DNA of 64,000 nt, from NCBI RefSeq assembly GCF_034479515.1, contig NZ_CP140152.1, forward strand, positions 2,604,001 to 2,668,000, read 5' to 3'. Positions 7,067-17,095 of this stretch are shown here, piece by piece. A model generated the notes under the pieces. That model saw only the letters and a list, made by a program, of their open reading frames with translations. It was not told the DNA's origin and did no database searches. Numbering within the stretch: the stretch's first letter is position 1; every line of letters begins with the position of its first letter. Origin of the DNA: Duganella zoogloeoides. Its GTDB lineage: Bacteria > Pseudomonadota > Gammaproteobacteria > Burkholderiales > Burkholderiaceae_D. The translations under genes were made by a program, and so were the position numbers.

Positions 7067-9352
7067 TCAGGCGCCGGGCGGGCCGCCGAAGCCGCCGGGG
7101 CCGGGGCCACCGGGGCCGGGACCACCGGGACGGCCACGGAAGCCGCCTTCGCCTTCACCCTCGCTGCGGTTGCTGTTGACGCCACCGAAGCGGTACGACA
7201 GGCCTACATAGAACACGCGGCCGTCGAAGCGGCGGGTGCTGGTCTCGCGCAGCGTGGTGCTGTCGACGATGGTTTCCATCTTGTTCTTGTCGAAGATGTC
7301 GGTGATGTTGGCCACCAGGTTCCACTGGCTGTTCAAGGCATGGCGCACGCTCATGTTGACCGTGTTGTTGGGCGAGCGGTAACCCTGGCCCGACAGCATC
7401 TTGCCCTGCATTTGCAGCGCCAGTTGCACTTGCGTGGCCGTGGTCATCTGCCAGTTCAGGCGCGCGCGCCCGCTGAGCGAGTTGGCGGTGCGGCTGGTGA
7501 TCACGCCCGCTTCATCCTGCGAGCGCTGCTGGTTGCGCATCAGGTAGCCGCTGGTGTTGAGCGTGAGCGTGGGCGTGAGCTTGCCGCTGACGGTGAATTC
7601 CAGCCCGCTCGAGTGGCTGCCTTCGCCATTCTGGCGGGTGGTCAGCAGCACATTGTCGGCAATGAAGTAGCGGTAATCGACGATGGCGTCGGTATCGCGC
7701 CGATAGTAGCCGCGCAGATTGGTCTCCAGACCGCCGAACTTGGTTTCGTAACCGACTTCGAACGAATCGGTCTTGGTCGGTTTCAGGTCCGGATTACCGG
7801 CCGAGACGTTGAACTCGTCGCGGTAGGTCACGTACGGATTGAGGTCGTTGGCCTGCGGGCGGCGCAAGCGGCGCGCATAGGCAAAGCGCATATTGGCGTC
7901 GTCCGACACTTTATACGTGGCGAACATGCTCGGAATGAAATTGATATAGTTGTTTCTGGCCGTGATGCCGCCGGTGATCTGGTGGATGTCCATGTCGGTG
8001 TGCTCGGTACGCACGCCGCCCAGCAGGCCCCAGCGCTCGGACAGGCGCATCTGGTAGGTGCCGTACAGGGCCAGCACGGTTTCCTCGATGTCGAAGCGGT
8101 TGGTGCGCGACGGGTTGACGGTGGCGAGATTGGTGACCGGGTCGATGTCGGTGTACAGCGTGTCGAAATTGTTCCTGGTGCGGGCAATCTTGTAGCCGAC
8201 ATTGGTGGTGCCGCCCCACAGCGGACGGCCGTAGTCGCCGGTGAAATCGATCACGCGGGTGCTGGTATCGTTGTGCTGGAAGGCGCGGGTATCGGTGCGG
8301 CCGAAATTGTCCGCACCGACGGCGTAGTCGCTGGCGTAGTGGGTGTCGCTGTCGTTGTCGGCGGCCGATACGCGCAGGTCGATTTTCAGCGTTTCGCCCG
8401 GCAGTTCGCCCTTGTGGTCGTAGCGCGCGCCCCAGCTGAAGTTCTTGGCGTCGCCGCTGCGCGAGGTGTTGCGCACGTAGTCGCTGGCGGGGTTGAAACC
8501 GGTGGCGCCGTTCACATAATGCTCGGTCGAGCGCTGGTCGTTGCCGCGCCCCATGAACGACAGGCTGCCGGTCAGGGTGTCGGTCTGGTTCATATTGTAG
8601 CTGACGGTGCCGTTGGCGCCGACCATGTCGTTCAGCCCCTTGCTTACTGAATCCTGGGTGCTGGGCACATACTGGCCGGTGCGCGCGTCGAGCCGCTCGC
8701 GGTTCACTTCCGACGTCGAATTGCGGCCGTCGTGGCGCACATTGAGGCCCCCCTGGAAGCCCCACAGCCCCTCGTTGTAGCTGCCGTTGACGGAGCTGTT
8801 GTAGCGCCCCTCGGTGCCGGCGTTGGCACTGACCGAGCCGAAGCCGCCCGGCTTGCGGTTGCGGCGCATGACCAGGTTCAGGATCGGACCGCCGCCGCCC
8901 TCGTTGCCGAACTGCGCGCCGGGGTTGTTGATCACTTCAACCGATTCGATATCGTCGGCCGGCATCGCCTGCAGCGCCGCGCCCCGGTTCTCGCCCTGCA
9001 GCATGGCCGACGGCTTGCCATCGACCATGATCTGCACATTGCTGCTGCCGCGCAGCGACACGGTGCCATCGGGATCGACCGCCACCGACGGCACGTTGTT
9101 CAGGGCGTCGGCAGCGGTGCCGTTGGTGCTCGAGACGTCGGACTTGACATCGTACACCTGGCGGTCGATGCGGTTGGTGGGGCGTTCTGCCGCTACCGTC
9201 ACCGACGGCACCACCGGCGTTGCCTCGGCCTTGACGGCGCCGGGCCTGGCGGCCGGCGGGTTGGTCTGCGTAGCCGGCGGCGTATCGGTGGACTGGGCCA
9301 GCGCGGACAACGGCGCCGTCAGCAGGGAGCAGGTCAGGAGTATCTTTTGCAT
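7067..9352 (-). CDS. TonB-dependent outer-membrane receptor with Gly/Pro-rich C-terminal tail
   Basis: A 761-residue outer-membrane receptor. The signal peptide starts at MQKILL and ends near ALAQS; an in-frame ATG at 9385 would put 11 extra residues before it, so I prefer 9352, although neither start has a good Shine-Dalgarno. The plug domain has RQVYDVKSD, VSLRGSSNVQIMVDGKPSA and IESVEVINNPGAQFGNEG. The rest is a beta barrel of the outer-membrane beta-barrel family (CarboxypepD/plug type). The last barrel strand is FYVGLSYRFGGV, after which about 35 residues of Arg/Glu then Gly-Pro repeats follow instead of the usual terminal aromatic residue. No STN signalling domain is visible. Substrate unknown. 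The gene ends at a shared bidirectional terminator. Confidence 0.85.
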   Translation of the reverse strand: MQKILLTCSLLTAPLSALAQSTDTPPATQTNPPAARPGAVKAEATPVVPSVTVAAERPTNRIDRQVYDVKSDVSSTNGTAADALNNVPSVAVDPDGTVSLRGSSNVQIMVDGKPSAMLQGENRGAALQAMPADDIESVEVINNPGAQFGNEGGGGPILNLVMRRNRKPGGFGSVSANAGTEGRYNSSVNGSYNEGLWGFQGGLNVRHDGRNSTSEVNRERLDARTGQYVPSTQDSVSKGLNDMVGANGTVSYNMNQTDTLTGSLSFMGRGNDQRSTEHYVNGATGFNPASDYVRNTSRSGDAKNFSWGARYDHKGELPGETLKIDLRVSAADNDSDTHYASDYAVGADNFGRTDTRAFQHNDTSTRVIDFTGDYGRPLWGGTTNVGYKIARTRNNFDTLYTDIDPVTNLATVNPSRTNRFDIEETVLALYGTYQMRLSERWGLLGGVRTEHTDMDIHQITGGITARNNYINFIPSMFATYKVSDDANMRFAYARRLRRPQANDLNPYVTYRDEFNVSAGNPDLKPTKTDSFEVGYETKFGGLETNLRGYYRRDTDAIVDYRYFIADNVLLTTRQNGEGSHSSGLEFTVSGKLTPTLTLNTSGYLMRNQQRSQDEAGVITSRTANSLSGRARLNWQMTTATQVQLALQMQGKMLSGQGYRSPNNTVNMSVRHALNSQWNLVANITDIFDKNKMETIVDSTTLRETSTRRFDGRVFYVGLSYRFGGVNSNRSEGEGEGGFRGRPGGPGPGGPGPGGFGGPPGA

Positions 9353-9544
9353 GGGGGAAGGAGGTGGGTGATGAATGTAGGTCAATGCCGGTATTTTACA
9401 GAAGCAATGCCTAAAAACTTGCCATTTACAATACTTTACTTACATGAAGCTGGCGTGAAGTTTGTACGCGGAGTATGTCGTCTTCTTTCTGGCAGAGGGC
9501 TGGCGCCGGCGTAACGGCTAGAATGGCGGAAAGGAGATTTGACC

Positions 9545-9931
9545 ATGGCACAAGGATATGCCCGTATCGGGCGCGACATGTACACCACCGAGATCGAGGT
9601 GGGGGGACACAAGCTGACCGGCGACGAACCGCCGCGCAACGGCGGCCAGGATGCCGGGCCGGCGCCGTACGACTTTCTGCTGGCGGGTCTCGGTTCGTGC
9701 ACGGCGATCACGCTGCGCATGTACGCCGACCGCAAACAATGGCCGCTGGAGGCGGTCAAGGTGGACCTGCACCTGGCGCGCGGCGATGACGGCACCGTGA
9801 TCACCCGCACGCTGCACCTGACCGGCGCGCTCGATGCGGAGCAGGTGGCGCGGCTGGCCGATATCGCCGAGCGCACGCCGGTGACTCTGACGCTTAAAAC
9901 CGGCGCCCGCATCGACACCACGGTCGGATGA
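9545..9931 (+). CDS. OsmC/Ohr-family protein with one conserved cysteine
   Basis: A 128-residue cytoplasmic OsmC-fold protein; relatives reduce organic or fatty-acid hydroperoxides using two cysteines. The first cysteine is present (AGLGSCTAITLRMYADR, Cys52). At the second site, usually a Cys before PVH in the central helix, this protein has Thr111 (IAERTPVTLTL). It therefore belongs to a one-Cys subgroup with unproven activity. AAGGAG 9 bases before the ATG supports the start at 9545; a TTG at 9539 is too close to the Shine-Dalgarno. The next gene is recQ, 88 bases downstream. Confidence 0.85.
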   Translation: MAQGYARIGRDMYTTEIEVGGHKLTGDEPPRNGGQDAGPAPYDFLLAGLGSCTAITLRMYADRKQWPLEAVKVDLHLARGDDGTVITRTLHLTGALDAEQVARLADIAERTPVTLTLKTGARIDTTVG

Positions 9932-10019
9932 CAAAGCGCTTTGCGGTGTGCTGCCGCACAGTGCATCGTCACCCGGTTGGCTACTCTGGCCACAGTTACC
10001 TACAACCAGAGAGTCTCCC

Positions 10020-11687
10020 ATGGCAGCCCCGCAGAGCAAACAAATCACCACCTTGCTGCGCAAGGTTTTCGGCATCGCGGCACTGCGCGACGGCCAGCGC
10101 AACGTGATCGACAGCGTGCTGGCCGGCGCCGATACGCTGGCCGTCATGCCCACCGGTAGCGGCAAGTCGCTGTGTTACCAGTTGCCGGCCCGGCTGCTGC
10201 AAGGGCTGACGGTGGTGGTCTCGCCGCTGATCTCGCTGATGAAAGACCAGGCCGAAAAGCTCGAGGAAGCCGGCATCGCCAGCGCCGCGCAAATCAACAG
10301 CAGCCTGTCGCGCGCCGACGAACTCGCGGCGCTCGAAGGCATCGAAAGCGCCGCCCACGACATTGTTTTCTGCACCCCCGAGCGCCTGATCACGCCCGAT
10401 TTCCTGGCGCTGCTCAAGCAGAGCGAAATCGCGCTGGTGGTGATCGACGAGGCCCACTGCATCTCGCAATGGGGTCACGACTTCCGTCCCGCCTACCTGG
10501 AAATCGGCGCGGCACTGGAGGCACTGGGGCGCCCGCAAGTGCTGGCGCTCACTGCCACCGCCACCGACGACGTCATCAAGGATATCCGCACCCAGCTGGG
10601 CCGCCCGCGCATGGCGGTGGTCAATACCGGCATCTACCGGCCCAACCTGCACTACCGCGTCAAACAGGTCACCAATCCTTCCGAGAAGGCAGCGCAGGCG
10701 CTGCAGCTGGTGCGTGAAACCGCAGGCGTGGGCATCATCTACGCCGCCACCGTCAAGGCGGCAGAGGAAATTCATGCCCAACTGAAGGACGCCGGCGAGA
10801 GCGTGACGATTTACCACGGCAAGCTGCGCGCCGCCGAACGGGTGGAAAACCAGAACCTGTTCATGAGCGGCGAGCGCCGCGTGATGGTGGCCACCAATGC
10901 CTTCGGCATGGGCATCGACAAGGCCGACACGCGCTTCGTGATCCACCTGCAGATACCGGCCAACCTCGAGGCGTACTACCAGGAGTCGGGCCGGGCGGGG
11001 CGCGACGGCCTCGATGCGCAATGCACGCTGCTGTACTACCACGCCGATAAACGGCTGCAGCAGTTCTTCCTGGTCAAGCACTATCCGCAAGCCGAAGAGC
11101 TGCGCGCGGTGTACGAGGCTGCCGCCGCCCACGATGGCGCCGCGTTCACCGAGGCCGACCTGAAACCGAAGCTCGAACACATCTCGGCCAGCCAGCTGAA
11201 AATCTGCCTGAAAATGCTCAAGGACGGCAAGCTGCTCAAGCGCAGCCGCAAGCTCGATTACGCACTGGCCAAGCTGCCCGGCGGCGCTACCGGGCCCAAA
11301 GCTGCCCGGTACGACGAGATGGCGCAGGTGTACGCCGACAAGCATGAACGCGACCGCGAGGGACTGGAGCAAATGGTGGGCTACGCCCAGAGCGGCTACT
11401 GCCGTTGGAAGCTGCTGCTCGATTACTTCGACGATGCGTCGCCCGGTTTCGAGCAGTGCTGCAAGTGCGACAACTGCCTGACGCCGCCGGCGATCCAGCT
11501 GTCGACGTTCGACCTGGAGGCTGGCGCGGCGCTTGCGGAGCCGATCGCACAGGAACCGGGTCCGCCGGACGTGCCGCCGGTCGCCGCCGCCGGTTTGCCC
11601 GGATTGGCGCCGGCGCCGCTGGTAGCCGCCGCAGCGGTTGTCAATACAGGCGCTACGGGTTTACCTCGAACAGCAGGAACTGCGTAA
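10020..11687 (+). CDS. recQ: RecQ-family ATP-dependent DNA helicase, short form
   Basis: A 555-residue 3'-5' DNA helicase of superfamily 2. Motifs in order: FGIAALRDGQRNVI, Walker A MPTGSGKSLCYQLP, SPLISLMKDQ, the DEAH box IDEAHCISQWGHDFRP, LTATAT, MVATNAFGMGIDK and QESGRAGRDG. A zinc-binding stretch follows (CRWKLLLDYFDD, then CCKCDNC). The chain then runs into an Ala/Pro-rich tail; I see neither a clear winged-helix RQC part nor an HRDC domain, so it is shorter in architecture than E. coli RecQ (609 residues). I chose the ATG at 10020 because homology begins just after it; an upstream in-frame ATG gives an unrelated leader. The last 35 bases overlap the end of the convergent phytase-like gene. 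Confidence 0.9.
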   Translation: MAAPQSKQITTLLRKVFGIAALRDGQRNVIDSVLAGADTLAVMPTGSGKSLCYQLPARLLQGLTVVVSPLISLMKDQAEKLEEAGIASAAQINSSLSRADELAALEGIESAAHDIVFCTPERLITPDFLALLKQSEIALVVIDEAHCISQWGHDFRPAYLEIGAALEALGRPQVLALTATATDDVIKDIRTQLGRPRMAVVNTGIYRPNLHYRVKQVTNPSEKAAQALQLVRETAGVGIIYAATVKAAEEIHAQLKDAGESVTIYHGKLRAAERVENQNLFMSGERRVMVATNAFGMGIDKADTRFVIHLQIPANLEAYYQESGRAGRDGLDAQCTLLYYHADKRLQQFFLVKHYPQAEELRAVYEAAAAHDGAAFTEADLKPKLEHISASQLKICLKMLKDGKLLKRSRKLDYALAKLPGGATGPKAARYDEMAQVYADKHERDREGLEQMVGYAQSGYCRWKLLLDYFDDASPGFEQCCKCDNCLTPPAIQLSTFDLEAGAALAEPIAQEPGPPDVPPVAAAGLPGLAPAPLVAAAAVVNTGATGLPRTAGTA

Positions 11688-12819
11688 CCTGGCGGTTGTT
11701 GAAGTTGTCGTCCGAGATCAGCACCAGGCTGGCCTTGCCATTGGCCAGGCGCGGACCGAAGGCCATGCCTTCAACGTTGTCCACCAGCGCCAGGCCGGCC
11801 TGGTTCAGATCCAGCACCAGGCGCTTGGCTACCGGGGTGATGCTGGCGCCGGCCACGGTGGGCAGCTGCGCGATATCGGTGGCGCCGGCGGTGTCCACCT
11901 CGTACAGGCGCACGTAGTTGCGGTAGTGGCCGGCGTCGTCCTGTATGCCGGCGCGCTCGAGCACCAGCAGGCGGTTATCGCTCAGCGCCAGGATTTCGGA
12001 AATGCCGTTGTCGGCGTTCTTGCCGGTGCCAGGGGCGGCCGCCAGCGGCTCCAGCGCATACGCATACTGGCCCAGCACCTTGCCGTCGCGGTCAAAACGG
12101 GTGATGCGGTTGACCGCGCCGTGGCTGGTCGTAGGCACCGGACCATCCTGGTACATCGGGCCTTCCAGCGACACCCAGATCGAAGCGCCATCGGGCGTAA
12201 AACTCATGCCCTCGAAGGCCTGGTTGTTGCGCGGTCCGGAACTGTGATCCTTCTTCACATTGAACAGCGGCGGCAGCGGCAGCTCGTAACGCAGGCGGCC
12301 ATCGGCGCCAGCCTGGCGCACGAACGGGTTGAGGGCCAGCGAGACATCGCCTTCGCTGCCATACCAGATGGCGCCATCGCGCGGATCGACGCGCAGGGTT
12401 TCCAGGTCGGCCACCGCGCCGCCCAGCCGGGCGAAATCATTCTTGGACGGATACGGCGTGCCATCGGCTTGCAGCAGCGTGGTCACGCCGGTCAGCTGTA
12501 CCGATGTGAAGGACTGCTGGTCGTAATCGAGCCGCGCGCGGTAATAGCGCGCCGGATTATGCTCGGAGCGGTCGTCGCAGATCATCACCCAGTCGCCGCG
12601 CGCGGCGTCGTAGTCGATGCCGGACAGGCCGCCCACCAGCGTGCCCTCGAAGCGCATGCGCCAGGGCAGGCGCTGCTCGCCGATCAGGCGCAGCGATGCG
12701 ATGGTATCGGGCGTGTGCGCCAGGGCCGGGGTGGTGGCGGGGGTCTGGGCGCCGGCGCTCAGCGCCAGCAGGCTGGCGGCGGCAAGGGCGGTGCGGACGA
12801 AGGAGGACAGGGCGGCCAT
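11653..12819 (-). CDS. Exported esterase-like (phytase-like domain) protein
   Basis: A 388-residue exported protein. A signal peptide covers about residues 1-24 (ending SAGAQ). The mature part matches the 'esterase-like activity of phytase' family: GGLSGIDYDAARGDWVMICDDRS, DLETLRVDPRDGAIWYGSEGD, NQAFEGMSFTPDG, and DNVEGMAFGPRLANG near the C-terminus, the repeated blades of a beta-propeller. Relatives are periplasmic or secreted and act on phosphoesters or other esters; the substrate is not known. Its stop codon lies inside the 3' end of recQ, so the two genes are convergent with a 35-base overlap and no terminator between them. Confidence 0.8.
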   Translation of the reverse strand: MAALSSFVRTALAAASLLALSAGAQTPATTPALAHTPDTIASLRLIGEQRLPWRMRFEGTLVGGLSGIDYDAARGDWVMICDDRSEHNPARYYRARLDYDQQSFTSVQLTGVTTLLQADGTPYPSKNDFARLGGAVADLETLRVDPRDGAIWYGSEGDVSLALNPFVRQAGADGRLRYELPLPPLFNVKKDHSSGPRNNQAFEGMSFTPDGASIWVSLEGPMYQDGPVPTTSHGAVNRITRFDRDGKVLGQYAYALEPLAAAPGTGKNADNGISEILALSDNRLLVLERAGIQDDAGHYRNYVRLYEVDTAGATDIAQLPTVAGASITPVAKRLVLDLNQAGLALVDNVEGMAFGPRLANGKASLVLISDDNFNNRQVTQFLLFEVNP

Positions 12820-12885
12820 GGAGAATCTGCAAATCGGAAAAAGCGTGCAGTATAGCCGCCCCCGCCGGAACGCGTCAGCGACCTT

Positions 12886-14145
<1,260 letters not shown>

Positions 14146-14207
14146 GGATGGCTCGCTGAAAAGGCGCGGTCGCGCGCACGGAAACAAGGACGGACAAAAG
14201 CCGTCAA

Positions 14208-14224
14208 ATGCAATTGAGTTGCAT
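14208..14224. promoter_or_regulatory. Putative Zur operator 1
   Basis: ATGCAA-N5-TTGCAT, a perfect inverted repeat of 6-bp arms, 62 bases upstream of the CobW-family start. It shares half-sites and spacing with a second palindrome 18 bases further upstream. Zur boxes in betaproteobacteria are AT-rich palindromes of this general kind; the assignment rests on context. Confidence 0.6.
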
Positions 14225-14242
14225 CATAAGTCCGTTTCAATG

Positions 14243-14265
14243 CTAATGCAAGTTTATTGCATTAG
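14243..14265. promoter_or_regulatory. Putative Zur operator 2
   Basis: CTAATGCAA-N5-TTGCATTAG, a perfect inverted repeat with 9-bp arms and the same 5-base spacing as operator 1. It lies between the stop of the Fur/Zur-type gene and the CobW-family start, where it could repress the latter when zinc is sufficient. Confidence 0.65.
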
Positions 14266-14278
14266 GCCTTGCGAGTTT

Positions 14279-14719
14279 TTATGGCTTCGATTTTGCGCAG
14301 TGCGGGCAGGTGCCCTTGATCAGAAAATCCATTTCCTGGCTCTGGAAGCCGCTGGGCAGCTTGATCGTGCGCGGCAGCGGTACGTCGGTGAAGCAGGTGA
14401 CTTCCTCGCAGCGGGTGCACTGGAAGTGGGCGTGCTCGTGCGAATGGTGGCCGGCCCCGGCACGGAAACGCCACACCTGGTCGGCGCCCGCAATGCGGTG
14501 CACCAGTTCGTTTTCGGTCAGCCATTCGAGCACCCGGTACAGCGTGACCGAGTCGAGCGCTTCGTCCGACAGCAAGGCCTGGATATCGTGGTGGGTCAGC
14601 GACTTTTCCTGCCCCATCAAAAAGTCGAGCACGGTCACGCGCTGGCGCGTGACGCGGGCACCGGTGGCGCGGATCAGTGCTTCTGCCTGGTCTGAAGAGG
14701 ATGTTTGCATAGCCAGCAT
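14279..14719 (-). CDS. zur: Fur-family metalloregulator, probably Zur
   Basis: A 146-residue Fur-superfamily repressor. The winged helix contains RVTRQRVTVLDFL and DSVTLYRVLEWLTENELVHRI. The metal-binding part has HHSHEHAHFQCTRC, and the structural zinc site is completed by CPHC near the C-terminus. The Fur and Zur subgroups are hard to separate by eye. Zur is favoured because the next gene is a CobW-type GTPase preceded by two palindromes, while a divergent FecA-like receptor leaves Fur or a broader role possible. ATGs at 14719 and 14710 are both usable; AAGG 12 bases before 14719 is weak. Confidence 0.8.
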   Translation of the reverse strand: MLAMQTSSSDQAEALIRATGARVTRQRVTVLDFLMGQEKSLTHHDIQALLSDEALDSVTLYRVLEWLTENELVHRIAGADQVWRFRAGAGHHSHEHAHFQCTRCEEVTCFTDVPLPRTIKLPSGFQSQEMDFLIKGTCPHCAKSKP

Positions 14720-14763
14720 CTTAACATGGCCTTCAGGGAGACCGGGAAGATCGCCATGTTGCG

Positions 14764-14782
14764 AATGAGAAGTGTTATCATT
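14764..14782. promoter_or_regulatory. Fur-box-like site upstream of FecA-like receptor
   Basis: AATGAGAAGTGTTATCATT matches the AT-rich 19-base Fur consensus at 15 positions by eye. It sits in the divergent gap between the Fur/Zur-type gene and the TonB receptor, 29 bases before the receptor's ATG, a position suited to repression. Confidence 0.45.
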
Positions 14783-14811
14783 GTCACTTTCATGATACTT
14801 CTTTCATTGCC

Positions 14812-16908
14812 ATGCCTCTTATCCGCCTGCGCGCTGCGCCACCGTTCCCGTTGACTTCCATGGCTGCAGCGTTGGCGCTGCTGGCCGCGCCCCTGGCCCA
14901 CGGACAGGAACAGGCCCAGGCAGGATCAGCGGCGCCGATGGAATCGATCCAGGTCACCGGCAGCTGGCTCGGGTCCGGCCTGCAAAACAGCGTCAAGAAC
15001 TTTCCCGGCGCGCGCACGGTGGTGAACAAGGAAGACATCGAGGATTCGGGCGCGCTCGACATCGGCGACGTGCTGCGCCGGGTGCCGGGCGTGCAGGCCA
15101 CCGACAACTCGGGCACGGCCGGCAGCGCCATCTCGCTCAATATCGGCGTGCGCGGCCTGACCGGGCGTTATTCGCCGCGTTCCACCATCCTGCTCGACGG
15201 CATACCGCTGGCCGTGGCCCCATACGGCCAGCCGCAATTGTCGTTTGCCCCGGTGAGCTTGAACAATATCGAATCGATCGACGTGGTGCGCGGCGGCGGC
15301 GCGGTGCGCTACGGTCCGCAAAACGTGGGCGGCATCATCAATTTCCGCAGCCGGGCGATCCCGGAAGGCGCCATCAAGGGCGACGTCTCGGTGCGCTACA
15401 ACGACTACCGCGACGCGGGCCACAACACCCAGTACAGCGCCTTCCTGGGCGGCACGCTCGACTCCGGCATGGGCCTGGCGCTGATGTACTCGGGCATGGA
15501 CGGCGGCGGCTGGCGCACCAGCAGTAACGACAAACTCAACGACGTCGCGTTGAAATTGCGCTATCCGCTCAATGGCCACAGCGAGGTGTACGGCAAGCTC
15601 ACGTACTTCGACGTCAATTCGCGCACCCCGGGCGGGCTGACGGTGGCGCAGTACGCGGCAGACCCGTTCCAGAACACCCGGCCCACCGATTTCTGGAGCG
15701 GAGAGCGCAAGGGCGGCGACATCGGCTACCTCAACACCATCTCGGCCACCCAGGAATTCGAAGTGAAGGCCTATTACAACGAGAGCTTCCGCCAGAGCGC
15801 GCTGATCAACGCCGCGCGCACCCAGGTGACCTGGCAGCCGCGCAATTACCAGGTGCTGGGCATCGAGCCGCGCTACACCCAGCGCTTTGCCGCCGCCGGC
15901 CTCACGCACGATGTCACGGCCGGCTACCGCTTCCTGCGTGAGCGCGGTGATGACAACAACTACGCCGTGACCGTGGCCACCGGCGTGCGCGGCGCCACCA
16001 CCAGGTTCGACAACGCGACCGACGCCCACTCGGTGTATATCGACGACCGCATCGCACTGGGCGCCTGGCGCATCACGCCGGGCGTGCGGTATGAACGCAT
16101 CCGCTCCGATCGCCGCGACAGCGGCAGCGCTGCCGCTTTTGCGTCGGACAACAACAAGGCGCTGCCATCGCTGAACGTGGCCTACCTGGTCAACCCGGCG
16201 CTGACCGTGTTTGCCAACTACACTACGTCGTTCGGCGCCGTGCAAAACACCCAGCTCAATTCGCAAAGCGCCACCAACCCGCTCAACCCGGAAGTGGCCA
16301 AGACCTTCGAGGCCGGTGCGCGCTGGAAGGACCGCGCCGTCAGCACCGAGTTCACCGCCTTCAAGCTCAAGTTCGACAACCAGATCCTGCAGGTGCCGGG
16401 CACCGTGCCTGCCACGTTCCAGAACATCGGCGCCACCAACCACGAAGGCATCGAGACTGCGTTCGATTACAGTTTTGCCGACGCCAGCGCGCTGGCCGGC
16501 CTGAACCTCTACGCCAATTACACCTATACCAGGGCGATCCAGGAATCGGGCGCCACGGCCGGCCTGGACGTGCCGTTCTACTCGCGCGGCACCGACACCG
16601 TCGGCGCGCGCTACCGGATCGATGCATGGTCGTTCAACGTCTCCGGCACCCACCAGACGCGCCAGTTCTCCGATGCCGCCAATACCGTGGCGGAAGCGGC
16701 CAGCGGCGCCGTCGGCGCCATTCCCGGCTTCCGCCTGTGGAATGCCCAAGTGGGCTGGAAACTGAAAGGACAACCAGGGTACGAGGTAATGGCCGGGGTG
16801 AACAACCTGTCGGATCGCCGCTATTACACCCGCAACGTGGATGGCAACGCGGGCCGCATGGTTGGTGCGCCACGTACCGCTTACCTGCAATTGCGCACCA
16901 GTTATTGA
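14812..16908 (+). CDS. FecA-like TonB-dependent receptor
   Basis: A 698-residue outer-membrane receptor with a signal peptide ending near AHGQE. The plug has ESIQVTGSWLG, NKEDIEDSGALDIGDVLRRVPG and the block IDVVRGGGAVRYGPQNVGG, which is characteristic of ferric dicitrate receptor FecA and its close relatives. The barrel ends in a terminal aromatic residue (LQLRTSY). There is no N-terminal STN domain and no fecI/fecR genes nearby, so it would not signal to a sigma factor as E. coli FecA does. It is divergent from a Fur/Zur-type regulator with a Fur-box-like site between them, so metal repression is likely. Substrate could be a ferric carboxylate or, given the Zur context, a zinc chelate. No good Shine-Dalgarno precedes the ATG. 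Confidence 0.85.
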   Translation: MPLIRLRAAPPFPLTSMAAALALLAAPLAHGQEQAQAGSAAPMESIQVTGSWLGSGLQNSVKNFPGARTVVNKEDIEDSGALDIGDVLRRVPGVQATDNSGTAGSAISLNIGVRGLTGRYSPRSTILLDGIPLAVAPYGQPQLSFAPVSLNNIESIDVVRGGGAVRYGPQNVGGIINFRSRAIPEGAIKGDVSVRYNDYRDAGHNTQYSAFLGGTLDSGMGLALMYSGMDGGGWRTSSNDKLNDVALKLRYPLNGHSEVYGKLTYFDVNSRTPGGLTVAQYAADPFQNTRPTDFWSGERKGGDIGYLNTISATQEFEVKAYYNESFRQSALINAARTQVTWQPRNYQVLGIEPRYTQRFAAAGLTHDVTAGYRFLRERGDDNNYAVTVATGVRGATTRFDNATDAHSVYIDDRIALGAWRITPGVRYERIRSDRRDSGSAAAFASDNNKALPSLNVAYLVNPALTVFANYTTSFGAVQNTQLNSQSATNPLNPEVAKTFEAGARWKDRAVSTEFTAFKLKFDNQILQVPGTVPATFQNIGATNHEGIETAFDYSFADASALAGLNLYANYTYTRAIQESGATAGLDVPFYSRGTDTVGARYRIDAWSFNVSGTHQTRQFSDAANTVAEAASGAVGAIPGFRLWNAQVGWKLKGQPGYEVMAGVNNLSDRRYYTRNVDGNAGRMVGAPRTAYLQLRTSY

Positions 16909-16997
16909 GTTGTTCGGTGTGCTACTACACAGTGTCTTGATGCCAACGTAGGACAAGGACCACATTTCCTCTTGCTTGGTGCCTACATTGGCCTACA

Positions 16998-17016
16998 CGC
17001 CGGTCCTATACCGGCG
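16998..17016. repeat. Short inverted repeat upstream of Crp/Fnr-type gene
   Basis: CGCCGGT-N5-ACCGGCG, perfect 7-bp arms, about 80 bases before the start of the regulator gene. There is no T-run, so it is more likely an operator or leader hairpin than a terminator for the receptor gene upstream. Confidence 0.35.
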
Positions 17017-17095
17017 GATCGGCCTGCTAGATATAGTGTCATCAACGGTGAGCGATAACCAAGTCACCAAGACCACACACCTAGAGGCAGACACC

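Noticed and set aside
14926..16965. A 679-codon minus-strand open frame
   Set aside because: Antisense to the FecA-like receptor, whose plug and barrel motifs are unmistakable.
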